Source: VFZP01 sp043730365
GTDB lineage: Bacteria; Acidobacteriota; Terriglobia; Bryobacterales; Bryobacteraceae
Direction: 5' to 3'
Assembly (NCBI GenBank): GCA_043730365.1
Contig: JAYTKJ010000069.1
Coordinates: 1 to 14,588 of the forward strand
Length of the DNA: 14,588 nt
Every line of letters starts with the position of its first letter. Position 1 is the stretch's first letter. Below the pieces are notes generated by a model that saw only the letters and a program-made list of their open reading frames with translations, was not told the origin of the DNA and did not search any database. The position numbers were made by a program, and so were the translations under genes. Shown here piece after piece: positions 6,673 to 13,905 of the stretch.

Positions 6673-7601
6673 AATGCCGCCCCCAGCAACGACACACATT
6701 GCGAGGAGGCCACGCGAAACTGATCCGCCACAATCCAGATCCAGAACCCGCGATGATCGTTGCGGTCCGCTTGCAGCGCGCCCACCGACATGCCAGTCTG
6801 CCCCGCCACGGCCATCACGTTGGGCGCCTCGTCAGGCCATGGCTCAAAGCCGCCCTCTTTAAGAGTCTCCGCTACCCCGTCGCGCATCCCCAGTTGGACC
6901 CAGACCGAAAAGCTGTAGCCGTGCATCACCGGCGCCTGAATGAGGCGTAGCGAGGGCATCGGCACTTCCGGCGTTCGCGCCAGCAGACTCGCCACATGCT
7001 TCTCGATGCGCAGTTCGGCCTCGCCCAGCGTGCCCGCCAGTAGGTTTAGTGCGAGTTGATCCGGAAAAATGGCCTTCGTGATTGGCTGGAAAGTGAGTAG
7101 CTGCGTGGTCTGCTTCTGCAACTCGTCTACGCCAGCACGGCCATACTCGCTAGCGGGCACCAGGATTTGAGCCACGCAACGCTCCACTGTATGACGTGGA
7201 TGCAGAGTGCGCAGCAGGGCGATCAGCGTGGACGCGGCCGGATGCGGCACCAGTTGGACGCGCGCGGACTCGGGCGCCAGCCGCGCTTCGGGCAGATCCT
7301 CGAGGCCGTACGTGAGGTCAAAAACCGGGATCGGAGAACCGCGCAGCATCGCCATCGCCTTGCGGCTTGAATCAGCCGATCCGGCCAACACCACCGCGTG
7401 CGCGGAGGCCAGCCGCTCGTTATCAAGCGCCGTGATGACGGCCGGCTCACCGCCCTCCTGGGTGAGGATCACCGTATGGTCGGCCTGCGCGCCGATCAGC
7501 CGGGTGCGGACTTGCGGAAGGCGGTCCGCAATCAGTTCCCTCACATCGGAACCAAGGAGGGTCTCACCCCCTACCAGAGCCACGATCGATTCGGCAGCCA
7601 T
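6669..7601 (-). CDS. Aspartate-semialdehyde dehydrogenase-like protein (Usg-like, catalytic residues missing)
   Basis: This 310-residue protein has the two-domain fold pattern of aspartate-semialdehyde dehydrogenase. There is an N-terminal nucleotide-binding part (VALVGGETLLG, residues 7-17) and a dimerisation domain (EYGRAGVDELQKQT, then the family block IQAPVMHGYSFSVWV). The C-terminus has SVGALQADRNDHRGFWIW and VADQFRVASS. The catalytic Cys of the Asn-Cys-Ser-Thr motif is absent: the aligned segment reads HPAAST, with Ala at 122-123. The acid-base His of the GHS motif is Tyr (GYS). It therefore probably lacks dehydrogenase activity, like E. coli Usg-1, which also lost the cysteine. It starts three bases after pssA and is translationally coupled to lptE by a GTGA overlap. 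Function is unknown; a structural or regulatory role in envelope synthesis is only a guess. Confidence 0.85.
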   Translation of the reverse strand: MAAESIVALVGGETLLGSDVRELIADRLPQVRTRLIGAQADHTVILTQEGGEPAVITALDNERLASAHAVVLAGSADSSRKAMAMLRGSPIPVFDLTYGLEDLPEARLAPESARVQLVPHPAASTLIALLRTLHPRHTVERCVAQILVPASEYGRAGVDELQKQTTQLLTFQPITKAIFPDQLALNLLAGTLGEAELRIEKHVASLLARTPEVPMPSLRLIQAPVMHGYSFSVWVQLGMRDGVAETLKEGGFEPWPDEAPNVMAVAGQTGMSVGALQADRNDHRGFWIWIVADQFRVASSQCVSLLGAAL

Positions 7602-7604
7602 AAT

Positions 7605-8504
7605 TTATCCCGCCTGATGCTGCGGCTCAGGCGGCGGGGGCATCGACTTGCTGCGGCGCTTGATCAATCCGCCGAGGCGAATCAGGATGCCGCTCGTGAC
7701 ATAGGTGAAGGCAATCGCGAAGAGCACTAGTTGCGAATAGTTCCAGATCAGATAGATGAGACTTCCTTGCACGAGGAAACTCTGCGGAGAGCGAGGAGTG
7801 AAGAGATCGAAGTCCTTGAAGCTCCGGTAGCGCCACGTGCCCACCATCAGGAAAGAGAGCATCGCCAGCAGCGCGATCCACCCAACCGAGAGCGGCCACC
7901 ACTCCAGGGGCGCACTATCGGCGGCATAGACCGTAGCGGCCACCATCGCCGCCGCTGCCGGTATTGGCAGGCCAACGAAGTATTTGCGGTCAGGCTTGCC
8001 CGGATTCTTGGGCACCGGATTAACAGCGATGTTGAAGCGCGCCAGGCGGGAGGCGCCGCACATCACATAGAGGAACAGGACAAAGTAACTGAGGCGGCGC
8101 AAGTGCTCGAGGGCCTGCGGCTCAATCGACGAGCGATCGATGAATTCAAATCCCCAGACCCAGGCCAATACGGCCGGAGCCACGCCGAACGTGATCACGT
8201 CGGCCAGCGAATCCAGTTCGCGCCCGAAATCTGAAACCGTGTTGGTCATGCGCGCGATCCGGCCGTCGAGGCCATCGAGAAACACGGCTACGCCAATCAT
8301 CACCGCCGCTTCGGCAAGGAGGGTGTTGGGTCCGAGTGACCCGGCTTTGATTTCCAGGGCGCCCTGGATCGACTTCACCGTCGCCAAAAAGCCGAGAAAG
8401 AGGTTGCCGGCCGTGAAAAGGGTGGGCAACGCATAAGCGGCCTTGCGCGGACGCCGATCCGGCGACTTGGGATCGATCAGACGCTCTTTCAGATTAATGG
8501 GCAT
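7605..8504 (-). CDS. pssA: CDP-diacylglycerol-serine O-phosphatidyltransferase
   Basis: This integral membrane enzyme joins CDP-diacylglycerol and serine to make phosphatidylserine. The CDP-alcohol phosphatidyltransferase signature is complete: D77, D80-G81, A84-R85, G94, D98 and D102, read as DGRIAR then FGRELDSLAD. Several hydrophobic segments follow, including a block around AAAAMVAATVYAA and C-terminal helices after SLIYLIWNYSQ. At 299 residues it carries a charged N-terminal tail (NLKERLIDPKSPDRRPRK) before the first membrane segment. It lies 12 bases after psd, whose product decarboxylates the phosphatidylserine made here, so the pair forms the route to phosphatidylethanolamine. Function is well supported by the motif and the partner gene. 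Confidence 0.95.
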   Translation of the reverse strand: MPINLKERLIDPKSPDRRPRKAAYALPTLFTAGNLFLGFLATVKSIQGALEIKAGSLGPNTLLAEAAVMIGVAVFLDGLDGRIARMTNTVSDFGRELDSLADVITFGVAPAVLAWVWGFEFIDRSSIEPQALEHLRRLSYFVLFLYVMCGASRLARFNIAVNPVPKNPGKPDRKYFVGLPIPAAAAMVAATVYAADSAPLEWWPLSVGWIALLAMLSFLMVGTWRYRSFKDFDLFTPRSPQSFLVQGSLIYLIWNYSQLVLFAIAFTYVTSGILIRLGGLIKRRSKSMPPPPEPQHQAG

Positions 8505-8516
8505 ACTGTGAACTTG

Positions 8517-9122
8517 TTACGACCTCCGCCGCCGCGCAATGATGCTGGAGGCAGCCCATACGCGCTCACCAACCTTGACGGCCATATCCCACTCGGGCCC
8601 AAAGAAAATATCCATGCGGGAACCAAACTTGATCAGCCCGATCCGCTCGCCCATTGCGACCTTGTCTCCCACATGCTTGTAGACGATGATGCGCCGGGCG
8701 ACGAGGCCGGCGATCTGCTTGAACGTGATCGACACGCCATCGCTGCCTTTCACCGTGATCGTAGACTGCTCATTCCGCGCCGAAGCTTCCTCGCGGCTGG
8801 CCACCAGAAATTCACCTTTCTTGTAGTCCACCCGCGTGACCTCGCCCGAGATCGGCGTGCGGTTTACATGCACATCGAGCGGGCTCAAGAAAATGCTGAC
8901 GCGCGTTTGGCCATCCTGCGGCTTGACCGCCACCACCTTACCGTCGGCCGGGGAAACGGCATGGTAGCCGGCCGGGACGACACGTTCCGGATCACGGAAA
9001 AACCAGAGGCAGAACGCGGCCAACACGTAAAGCGGGATGGCGAAGACCGGGCGCGTCAGGTAGGTGACGGCGACCCCCCCGGCCAGGAAGCCCAGAGCGT
9101 AGTAAACGCCGGTGATGACCAT
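8517..9122 (-). CDS. psd: Phosphatidylserine decarboxylase (short, pyruvoyl-dependent)
   Basis: It converts phosphatidylserine to phosphatidylethanolamine at the inner membrane. At 201 residues it is the short archaetidylserine-decarboxylase-like type. N-terminal hydrophobic segments (residues 3-42) lead to WFFRDPERVVP, a family hallmark. Next come SPADGKVVAV and the SPLDVHVNR block with its histidine. The self-cleavage site is FGSRMD: cleavage between G167 and S168 makes the beta chain and an alpha chain whose N-terminus becomes the pyruvoyl group. The start is ATG 9122 with a G-rich stretch immediately before it. It is 12 bases upstream of pssA and 27 bases downstream of the GDSL gene, all on the same strand. 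Likely cotranscribed with pssA, the Usg-like gene and lptE. Confidence 0.95.
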   Translation of the reverse strand: MVITGVYYALGFLAGGVAVTYLTRPVFAIPLYVLAAFCLWFFRDPERVVPAGYHAVSPADGKVVAVKPQDGQTRVSIFLSPLDVHVNRTPISGEVTRVDYKKGEFLVASREEASARNEQSTITVKGSDGVSITFKQIAGLVARRIIVYKHVGDKVAMGERIGLIKFGSRMDIFFGPEWDMAVKVGERVWAASSIIARRRRS

Positions 9123-9149
9123 TCCCCGCTATTGTCGCATGGGCTTGAT

Positions 9150-9893
9150 CTACTTCAGCGCCGCGCGGATCGCCGCTTCGGCCACCGGCGCCATCACTTT
9201 ATATCCCTGCGCATTCGGATGCAGGCCATCGCCGGAAATGCCGTCCCGTAGCAAGCCTTTGTCGTCCACCACCGCCTGGAAATAGTCGGCATAGATGGCG
9301 TTCACCTTGGCCGCATAGCCGCGCAACCATTCGTTCAACTTCAGGATATCGGCCGGCGGACGCTTGTCCATCTGCTTCCGCGCCGTGTAGTCGCTCACCG
9401 GCAGCACCGAACAGAGAATCACTTTGATCCCGTGGGCCTGCGCCAGTTCGGTGATGGCCTGGATGTTGTCAGCTATCTGCGCCAAAGTAGCGGGGCCTGT
9501 GTTGCGGGCGACGTCATTCGTCCCGGCCAGCAGAATCATCGCCGCCGGCTGCAGCTTAATCACATCCGGGAACATTCGGACCAGCATCTGGGGCGTGGTC
9601 TGCCCGCTGATACCGCGATTGACGTACGGCTTGCCGGGGAAGGACTGTTGAAGATTCCAACCATCGGTAATCGAATCGCCCAGGAACACCACGCGCCCGG
9701 CCACCTGGCCCTGCGCTTTCAGCTTTTCGTTGTCGGCATGGTATCGCCCGAGTTGATTCCAATCTTGCAGTTGATCGGCCAACCCCTGCGCCGAAAATTG
9801 GAGGCAGCAATTTGCCCGCGGCGGATGATACTCATCTACTAACTGGGCCAGGGTGGCAGTAGCGGTGGCGAGAGCGATCAAAATCGTCTTCAT
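9150..9893 (-). CDS. Secreted SGNH/GDSL-family hydrolase
   Basis: This is a 247-residue esterase/lipase-like hydrolase, probably exported. A signal peptide is visible (MKTILIALATATATLAQ, cleavage probably near residue 16). The SGNH blocks are complete: nucleophile S74 in LGDSITDG, oxyanion glycine G97 in GISGQTT, N126 in LAGTNDV, and D222/H225 in DGLHPNAQGY. It resembles the platelet-activating-factor acetylhydrolase/acylhydrolase branch, where substrates are acyl or acetyl esters; the actual substrate cannot be read from sequence. The start is supported by AAGGA at 9902-9906, eight bases before the ATG. It follows directly on a broken cupin gene and precedes psd by 27 bases. It may therefore head the envelope cluster or simply sit in front of it. 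Confidence 0.92.
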   Translation of the reverse strand: MKTILIALATATATLAQLVDEYHPPRANCCLQFSAQGLADQLQDWNQLGRYHADNEKLKAQGQVAGRVVFLGDSITDGWNLQQSFPGKPYVNRGISGQTTPQMLVRMFPDVIKLQPAAMILLAGTNDVARNTGPATLAQIADNIQAITELAQAHGIKVILCSVLPVSDYTARKQMDKRPPADILKLNEWLRGYAAKVNAIYADYFQAVVDDKGLLRDGISGDGLHPNAQGYKVMAPVAEAAIRAALK

Positions 9894-9897
9894 GTAG

Positions 9898-10147
9898 TTA
9901 TTCCTTCTTGGCGGCCGCCTGTTGCGCCTGGCCGTTGACCGTTACCTCCATCGCGCCGTCTTTGACGATCACAATTTCCTCGTCCGGATGCCGATGCGGA
10001 GCATGCGGCGCGCGCCCGCCTTGGAGTGTGGTGACGTGACTTTCAAATTTCGCCATTGGCGGTCTGGGCAGCCACCAGCTTCGTCCCGTCAAACACCTTC
10101 GAGCCCATCGGCTGCTGTGCGAGCCCGGCCGCGCTGATCGACAACAA
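9898..10147 (-). pseudogene. Broken cupin-domain protein (frameshift and C-terminal truncation)
   Basis: Two minus-strand frames together give a recognisable secreted cupin. Frame one, from about 10147, reads the end of a signal-like segment (LLSISAAGLAQQ), then MGSKVFDGTKLVAAQ and TANGEI, and stops at 10043-10045. The next frame continues with FESHVTTLQGGRAPHAPHRH, PDEEIVIVKDGAMEVTVNG and a stop at 9898. The AAATTT run at 10045-10050 is where the frames meet; removing one base would fuse them as TANGEFESHV. The metal-binding H-x-H and the glutamate of the first cupin motif are present. The second cupin motif, expected after VNGQAQQA, is missing: the protein ends in AAAKKE. No ATG lies at the expected N-terminus. 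I read it as a decayed gene rather than a functional one. Confidence 0.65.
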
Positions 10148-10200
10148 AACGGGAGGACCTGGCCATTTTACTCTGACATTATCGCAGCGTCGCGCGGCGC

Positions 10201-10206
10201 CATAAT
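10201..10206 (+). promoter_or_regulatory. Possible -10 element upstream of the M13 peptidase
   Basis: CATAAT matches five of six consensus positions and lies 20 bases before the ATG at 10227. The best -35 candidate, CTGACA at 10173-10178, is 22 bases away, which is too far for a standard promoter. Confidence 0.25.
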
Positions 10207-10226
10207 TCACGTGCTACCTTGAGCGA

Positions 10227-12254
10227 ATGAAGGCTCTAACATTGGGTCTGGCGTTGTGCTGTGTACTGGCGGCTCAGTTCAAGAGCGGAATCGATACCGC
10301 CTCGCTGGATACCAAGTGCAAACCATGTGACGATTTCTGGCGCTACGCCAACGGCGGCTGGATCGACAAGAATCCCATCCCCGCGCGCAACTCAGTCTGG
10401 GGAACCATGTCGGTGATGACGGAAGCCAACCGCGAACGGCTCCGCACCATACTGGAAGCGGCGGCCCTGACCAAGTCCGCTGACCCCAACGTTCGAAAGA
10501 TCGGGGACTTCTACACGAGTTGCATGGACACGGCTGCGATTGATGCGGCGGGCATCGGGCCCATCCAGCCCTATCTGGACCGCATCGCCAGGATCGCTAC
10601 GCCGGCTGACGTCGCTGCCACCGTTACCAACTTCCAACAACTCGGCCTGCAGATCGCTGCGCGGGGCGGAAGTGGTGTTGGCCCTTTCGGGATCTCCGGG
10701 ACGCAGGATTATAAGCAATCCACCGAGACCATCACCAACATCGGCGCGGGCGGCCTTTCGCTACCTGAGCGCGACTATTATTTCAAAACGGACGATAAGT
10801 CCAAGAACATTCGCAATGAATTCCTGCGCCACGTGGCCGCGACCCTCACACTGGCCGGAGACTCGGCCGACGCCGCCACGGCGGGTGCAGAGAGCATTCT
10901 GAAATTTGAGACCGCGCTGGCCGAAGTCACGCCGACCAACGTGCAACGGCGCGACCCCAACTCCCGGTATCACAAGATGGATTGGACCGCCGCCGCCGCG
11001 CTGGCGCCCGGTTTCGATTGGAAGGCGCTAGTCAAGTCGCTCGACCTTCCCGCCGATCAGCCCGTCAATGTGGATGAGCCGGAGTTTCTCAAACGAGTCC
11101 AGGCGCAACTCACCGCCGCACCGGTGGCAGACTGGAAAACCTGGCTGCGTTGGCGGGTGCTGCGGTCGGCCTCGGCCAGCTTGGCCAAGCCGTTTGAAGA
11201 CGAAGCCTTCCGCTTTGAGAAGCTGCTGACCGGCGTCACCGAGCCGCTGCCGCGCTGGCAGCGTTGCGCCAATGTGGTGGATGGCGCGATGGGAGACGCT
11301 TTGGGCGAAATGTTCGTCGCCAAGCATTTCCCGAGCCGGGCCAAAGCGCGCATGAATGAGCTGGTGGAGAATCTCCGCGCCACGCTCAAGGAGGAGATTG
11401 AGCATTCCGCTTGGATGGCGCCGGAAACGCGCAAAAACGCGGTGGCCAAGTTATCGTCGTTCCAATCCAAGATCGGCTATCCGGATCGGTGGAGGGATTA
11501 CTCGAAAGTAACCATCACGCCCAAGTCATATCTGGCCAATGTCCGCGCTGCCGCCAGCGCCAATCGCGCCTACCAGCTTTCAAAAATCGGCAAGCCTTTG
11601 GACCGGAACGACTGGGGAATGTCGCCGCCCACCGTCAACGCTTACTACAACCCGACGAAGAATGAAATCGCCTTCCCCGCCGGCATTCTCCAGCCCCCAT
11701 TGTTCGATCTGGAAGCAGACGGCGCCGTTAACTACGGCGCCATCGCGGCGGTGATCGGGCACGAAATGGGCCACGGCTTTGACGACCAGGGTTCCAAGTT
11801 CGACGCCGAGGGCAATCTCAAGAATTGGTGGACACAGGCGGACCGCACGCAATTCGAAACCCGCGCCCAGTGCGTGGTGGACCAGTTCAACTCGATCGAC
11901 GTGGGCGAAGGTCTACGCCACATCGGCAAGCTGGTGGTGGGCGAGGCGCTCGGTGATCTCGGCGGCGTGACGCTCGCGCTCAACGCTTACCGCCGTTCGC
12001 TCCACGGCAAACCTGGGCCAGTCCTCGACGGCTTTACCGCCGAGCAGCGCTTCTTCCTGGCCTTTGCGCGCGTCTGGGGATCGGTGCAACGCCCGGCGGC
12101 GATGCGCTTGCGCTTGAATACTGACCCGCATCCGCTCTCCAAATACCGCGCCAACGCCACGCTGCAGAACCTGCCCGATTTTCACAAGGCCTTCCAATGC
12201 AAGTTGGGTGACGCAATGGTGAGGCCGCCCGAGACGCAGTGCCGGATGTGGTGA
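10227..12254 (+). CDS. M13 family zinc metallopeptidase (neprilysin/PepO-like), exported
   Basis: This 675-residue endopeptidase belongs to the family that cleaves oligopeptides. It has a short signal peptide (MKALTLGLALCCVLAAQ), so it likely acts in the periplasm or is secreted. The mature N-terminus has the family opening KCKPCDDFWRYANGGW. The substrate-binding segment NAYYNPTKNEIAFPAGILQ lies near residues 470-490. Zinc is bound by H512 and H516 of GHEMGHGFDDQG with catalytic E513. E573 in GEALGDLGG is the third ligand, with D577. The C-terminus ends QCRMW, matching the family CxxW. Length is normal for the family and no domain is missing. It is divergent from the cupin remnant and converges on tadA with four bases between stops. 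Its substrate is unknown. Confidence 0.95.
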   Translation: MKALTLGLALCCVLAAQFKSGIDTASLDTKCKPCDDFWRYANGGWIDKNPIPARNSVWGTMSVMTEANRERLRTILEAAALTKSADPNVRKIGDFYTSCMDTAAIDAAGIGPIQPYLDRIARIATPADVAATVTNFQQLGLQIAARGGSGVGPFGISGTQDYKQSTETITNIGAGGLSLPERDYYFKTDDKSKNIRNEFLRHVAATLTLAGDSADAATAGAESILKFETALAEVTPTNVQRRDPNSRYHKMDWTAAAALAPGFDWKALVKSLDLPADQPVNVDEPEFLKRVQAQLTAAPVADWKTWLRWRVLRSASASLAKPFEDEAFRFEKLLTGVTEPLPRWQRCANVVDGAMGDALGEMFVAKHFPSRAKARMNELVENLRATLKEEIEHSAWMAPETRKNAVAKLSSFQSKIGYPDRWRDYSKVTITPKSYLANVRAAASANRAYQLSKIGKPLDRNDWGMSPPTVNAYYNPTKNEIAFPAGILQPPLFDLEADGAVNYGAIAAVIGHEMGHGFDDQGSKFDAEGNLKNWWTQADRTQFETRAQCVVDQFNSIDVGEGLRHIGKLVVGEALGDLGGVTLALNAYRRSLHGKPGPVLDGFTAEQRFFLAFARVWGSVQRPAAMRLRLNTDPHPLSKYRANATLQNLPDFHKAFQCKLGDAMVRPPETQCRMW

Positions 12255-12258
12255 TCGA

Positions 12259-12708
12259 TCAGCGTTTCCCGGCAAAAAAGCTCTGCAACAACTCCAGGCA
12301 CTGTGCGCCCAGCACACCTTCCACCAGCTCGATCCTATGATTCAACAGGTCTGAATCGGCCACCTGAAACTTGCTGCCCGCGCCGCCGAAACGCAAGTCT
12401 CGCGCACCGAAGACCAGCCGGCGCACTCGCGCATGCACCAGCGCGCCGGCGCACATCACACAGGGCTCGAGGGTCACATAGATCGTCGCATCGTCCAACC
12501 GGTAGTTGCCCAACGCGGCACAGGCCGCCCTCAGCGCATTGATTTCGGCATGCGCGGATGGATCATGGTCCGCGATCGGTGAATTATGTCCGGCGCCCAA
12601 CAGCTGGCCGTCACGCACAATCACCGCGCCCACGGGCACCTCGCCGGCCGCCGCCGCTTTTTGCGCCTCATCGAGAGCCGCCCGCATCCAAAGGTGGTCG
12701 ATGGTCAT
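12259..12708 (-). CDS. tadA: tRNA-specific adenosine deaminase
   Basis: It deaminates adenosine-34 of tRNA-Arg(ACG) to inosine, letting one tRNA read several arginine codons; it is normally essential. The 149 residues match the family. Zinc-site motifs are H53-A-E55 (ligand and proton shuttle) and P82-C83-V-M-C86, preceded by the EVPVGAVIV strand and substrate-contacting N42. RLVFGARDLRFGGAGS after the zinc site favours TadA over guanine or cytosine deaminases. The ATG at 12708 lacks a clear Shine-Dalgarno. A modest promoter lies upstream, overlapping the start of the divergent permease gene. Confidence 0.94.
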   Translation of the reverse strand: MTIDHLWMRAALDEAQKAAAAGEVPVGAVIVRDGQLLGAGHNSPIADHDPSAHAEINALRAACAALGNYRLDDATIYVTLEPCVMCAGALVHARVRRLVFGARDLRFGGAGSKFQVADSDLLNHRIELVEGVLGAQCLELLQSFFAGKR

Positions 12709-12725
12709 TATGCTTGGAATCTGGC

Positions 12726-12754
12726 ATCCTATCTAGAAGGTTCTCTATGGTCCA
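12726..12754 (-). promoter_or_regulatory. Possible tadA promoter
   Basis: Read on the minus strand, TGGACC (12754-12749) and TAGGAT (12731-12726) have a 17-base spacer; each matches consensus at four of six positions. The predicted leader is about 11 bases. The element overlaps the first codons of the divergent permease gene. Confidence 0.3.
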
Positions 12755-13904
12755 GCATCTGCCTCTCGTTTTCAAGAATAGTATGCGCAACAAGCGCCGC
12801 ACGGTCCTGACCCTCTTCAGTATCGCCGCTTCGCTGTGCTTGCTCGGTTTTCTGATGGCGATCTACTACTCGTTCTATTTCAGTGAAGCCACCCAGGAGC
12901 AGTCCCTGCGCCTGCTGGTCCGCAACAAGGTCTCGCTGGCCAACCCGCTGCTGCGCTCCTACATGCCGCGCATCAAGCAAGTGCCGGGCGTGGAGGAAGC
13001 GATGATCTTCCAGTGGTTCGGGGGTACGTACAAAGACAACAAGCCGGAGAATTTCTTCGGTCGCTTTGCGGTCGAACCCGCCAAACTCTTCACTGTTTAT
13101 AACGAGTACAAGATCAGCGAGGAGGAAAAGAAGGCCTTCATATCCGAGCGCACGGCCTGTGTTGTGGGCGAAAAGACCGCCGCACGGCACAACATGAAGC
13201 TGGGTGACCGGATCACGTTGGTGGGCGATATTTTCCCGGTCAAGCTGGAACTGATCGTGCGCGGCATCTATCATTCCAAGACCGACAACGAGAACATGTT
13301 TTTCGACTACGAGTACCTGAACGAGTCGATGCCGGCCGGGCGTAGGGATTCGGTAAGCACGTTCGGCATCAAGATGGACAAGGCGGAAAATGCCCAGGCC
13401 ATCGCCAAGGGTGTGGACGACCTGTTCCGCAACGCGCCGCTGCAAACCAAGACGGAGACCGAGAAGGCTTTCCAACTCAGCTTCCTGGCATTTCTCGGCA
13501 ACGTCAAGGCGTTCCTGATGGCCATCTGCGCCGCCGTCACCTTCACCATCCTGTTGGTGACCGGCAACACCATGGCTATGTCAGTGCGCGAACGCGTCAA
13601 GGAAGTGGGGATTCTCAAGACCCTCGGCTACACGCCGGGACTGATTCTGTCGCTGCTGGTAGGCGAATCGCTGGTGATCTCATTCCTGGGTGGAGTGATT
13701 GGCCTCGGTTTGGCTGCCATGCTATGCGGTGTGCTGCGCAACATGCCATCCACTTTTGCCGATATGAGCCAGATCGCCATCGTGCCGTCGATCGCGGCGA
13801 TCGGCTTGGGCGCGGCGCTGGTGATCGGCCTCATCAGTTCCCTGATTCCCGCCTATGGAGCCTCCCGCAAATCCATTCTCGAAGCCTTGCGCGTGAGCGA
13901 CTAA
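12747..13904 (+). CDS. ABC transporter permease, FtsX/MacB type (first of pair)
   Basis: This is a 385-residue inner-membrane protein with the FtsX/MacB layout. A cytoplasmic N-terminus (LVFKNSMRNKRRTVLT) leads to TM1 at about residues 18-42. A large periplasmic domain follows at about 43-245. Three C-terminal membrane segments complete it, beginning with AFLMAICAAVTFTILLVTGN. The family cytoplasmic loop MSVRERVKEVGILKTLGYTP between TM2 and TM3 is clear, as is the ending IPAYGASRKSILEALR. The start at 12747 is chosen for AGAAGG at 12735-12740, six bases before the ATG, and because the open frame upstream (from 12558) overlaps tadA and is not permease-like. Such permeases work with an ATPase and move lipids, lipoproteins or drugs, or transmit mechanical force. 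No ATPase is visible here, so the substrate is undetermined. Confidence 0.9.
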   Translation: MVQHLPLVFKNSMRNKRRTVLTLFSIAASLCLLGFLMAIYYSFYFSEATQEQSLRLLVRNKVSLANPLLRSYMPRIKQVPGVEEAMIFQWFGGTYKDNKPENFFGRFAVEPAKLFTVYNEYKISEEEKKAFISERTACVVGEKTAARHNMKLGDRITLVGDIFPVKLELIVRGIYHSKTDNENMFFDYEYLNESMPAGRRDSVSTFGIKMDKAENAQAIAKGVDDLFRNAPLQTKTETEKAFQLSFLAFLGNVKAFLMAICAAVTFTILLVTGNTMAMSVRERVKEVGILKTLGYTPGLILSLLVGESLVISFLGGVIGLGLAAMLCGVLRNMPSTFADMSQIAIVPSIAAIGLGAALVIGLISSLIPAYGASRKSILEALRVSD

Positions 13905-13905
13905 C

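Noticed and set aside
8508..9251. 247-codon open frame on the plus strand
   Set aside because: Antisense to psd, which has its full set of motifs and spans the same bases.
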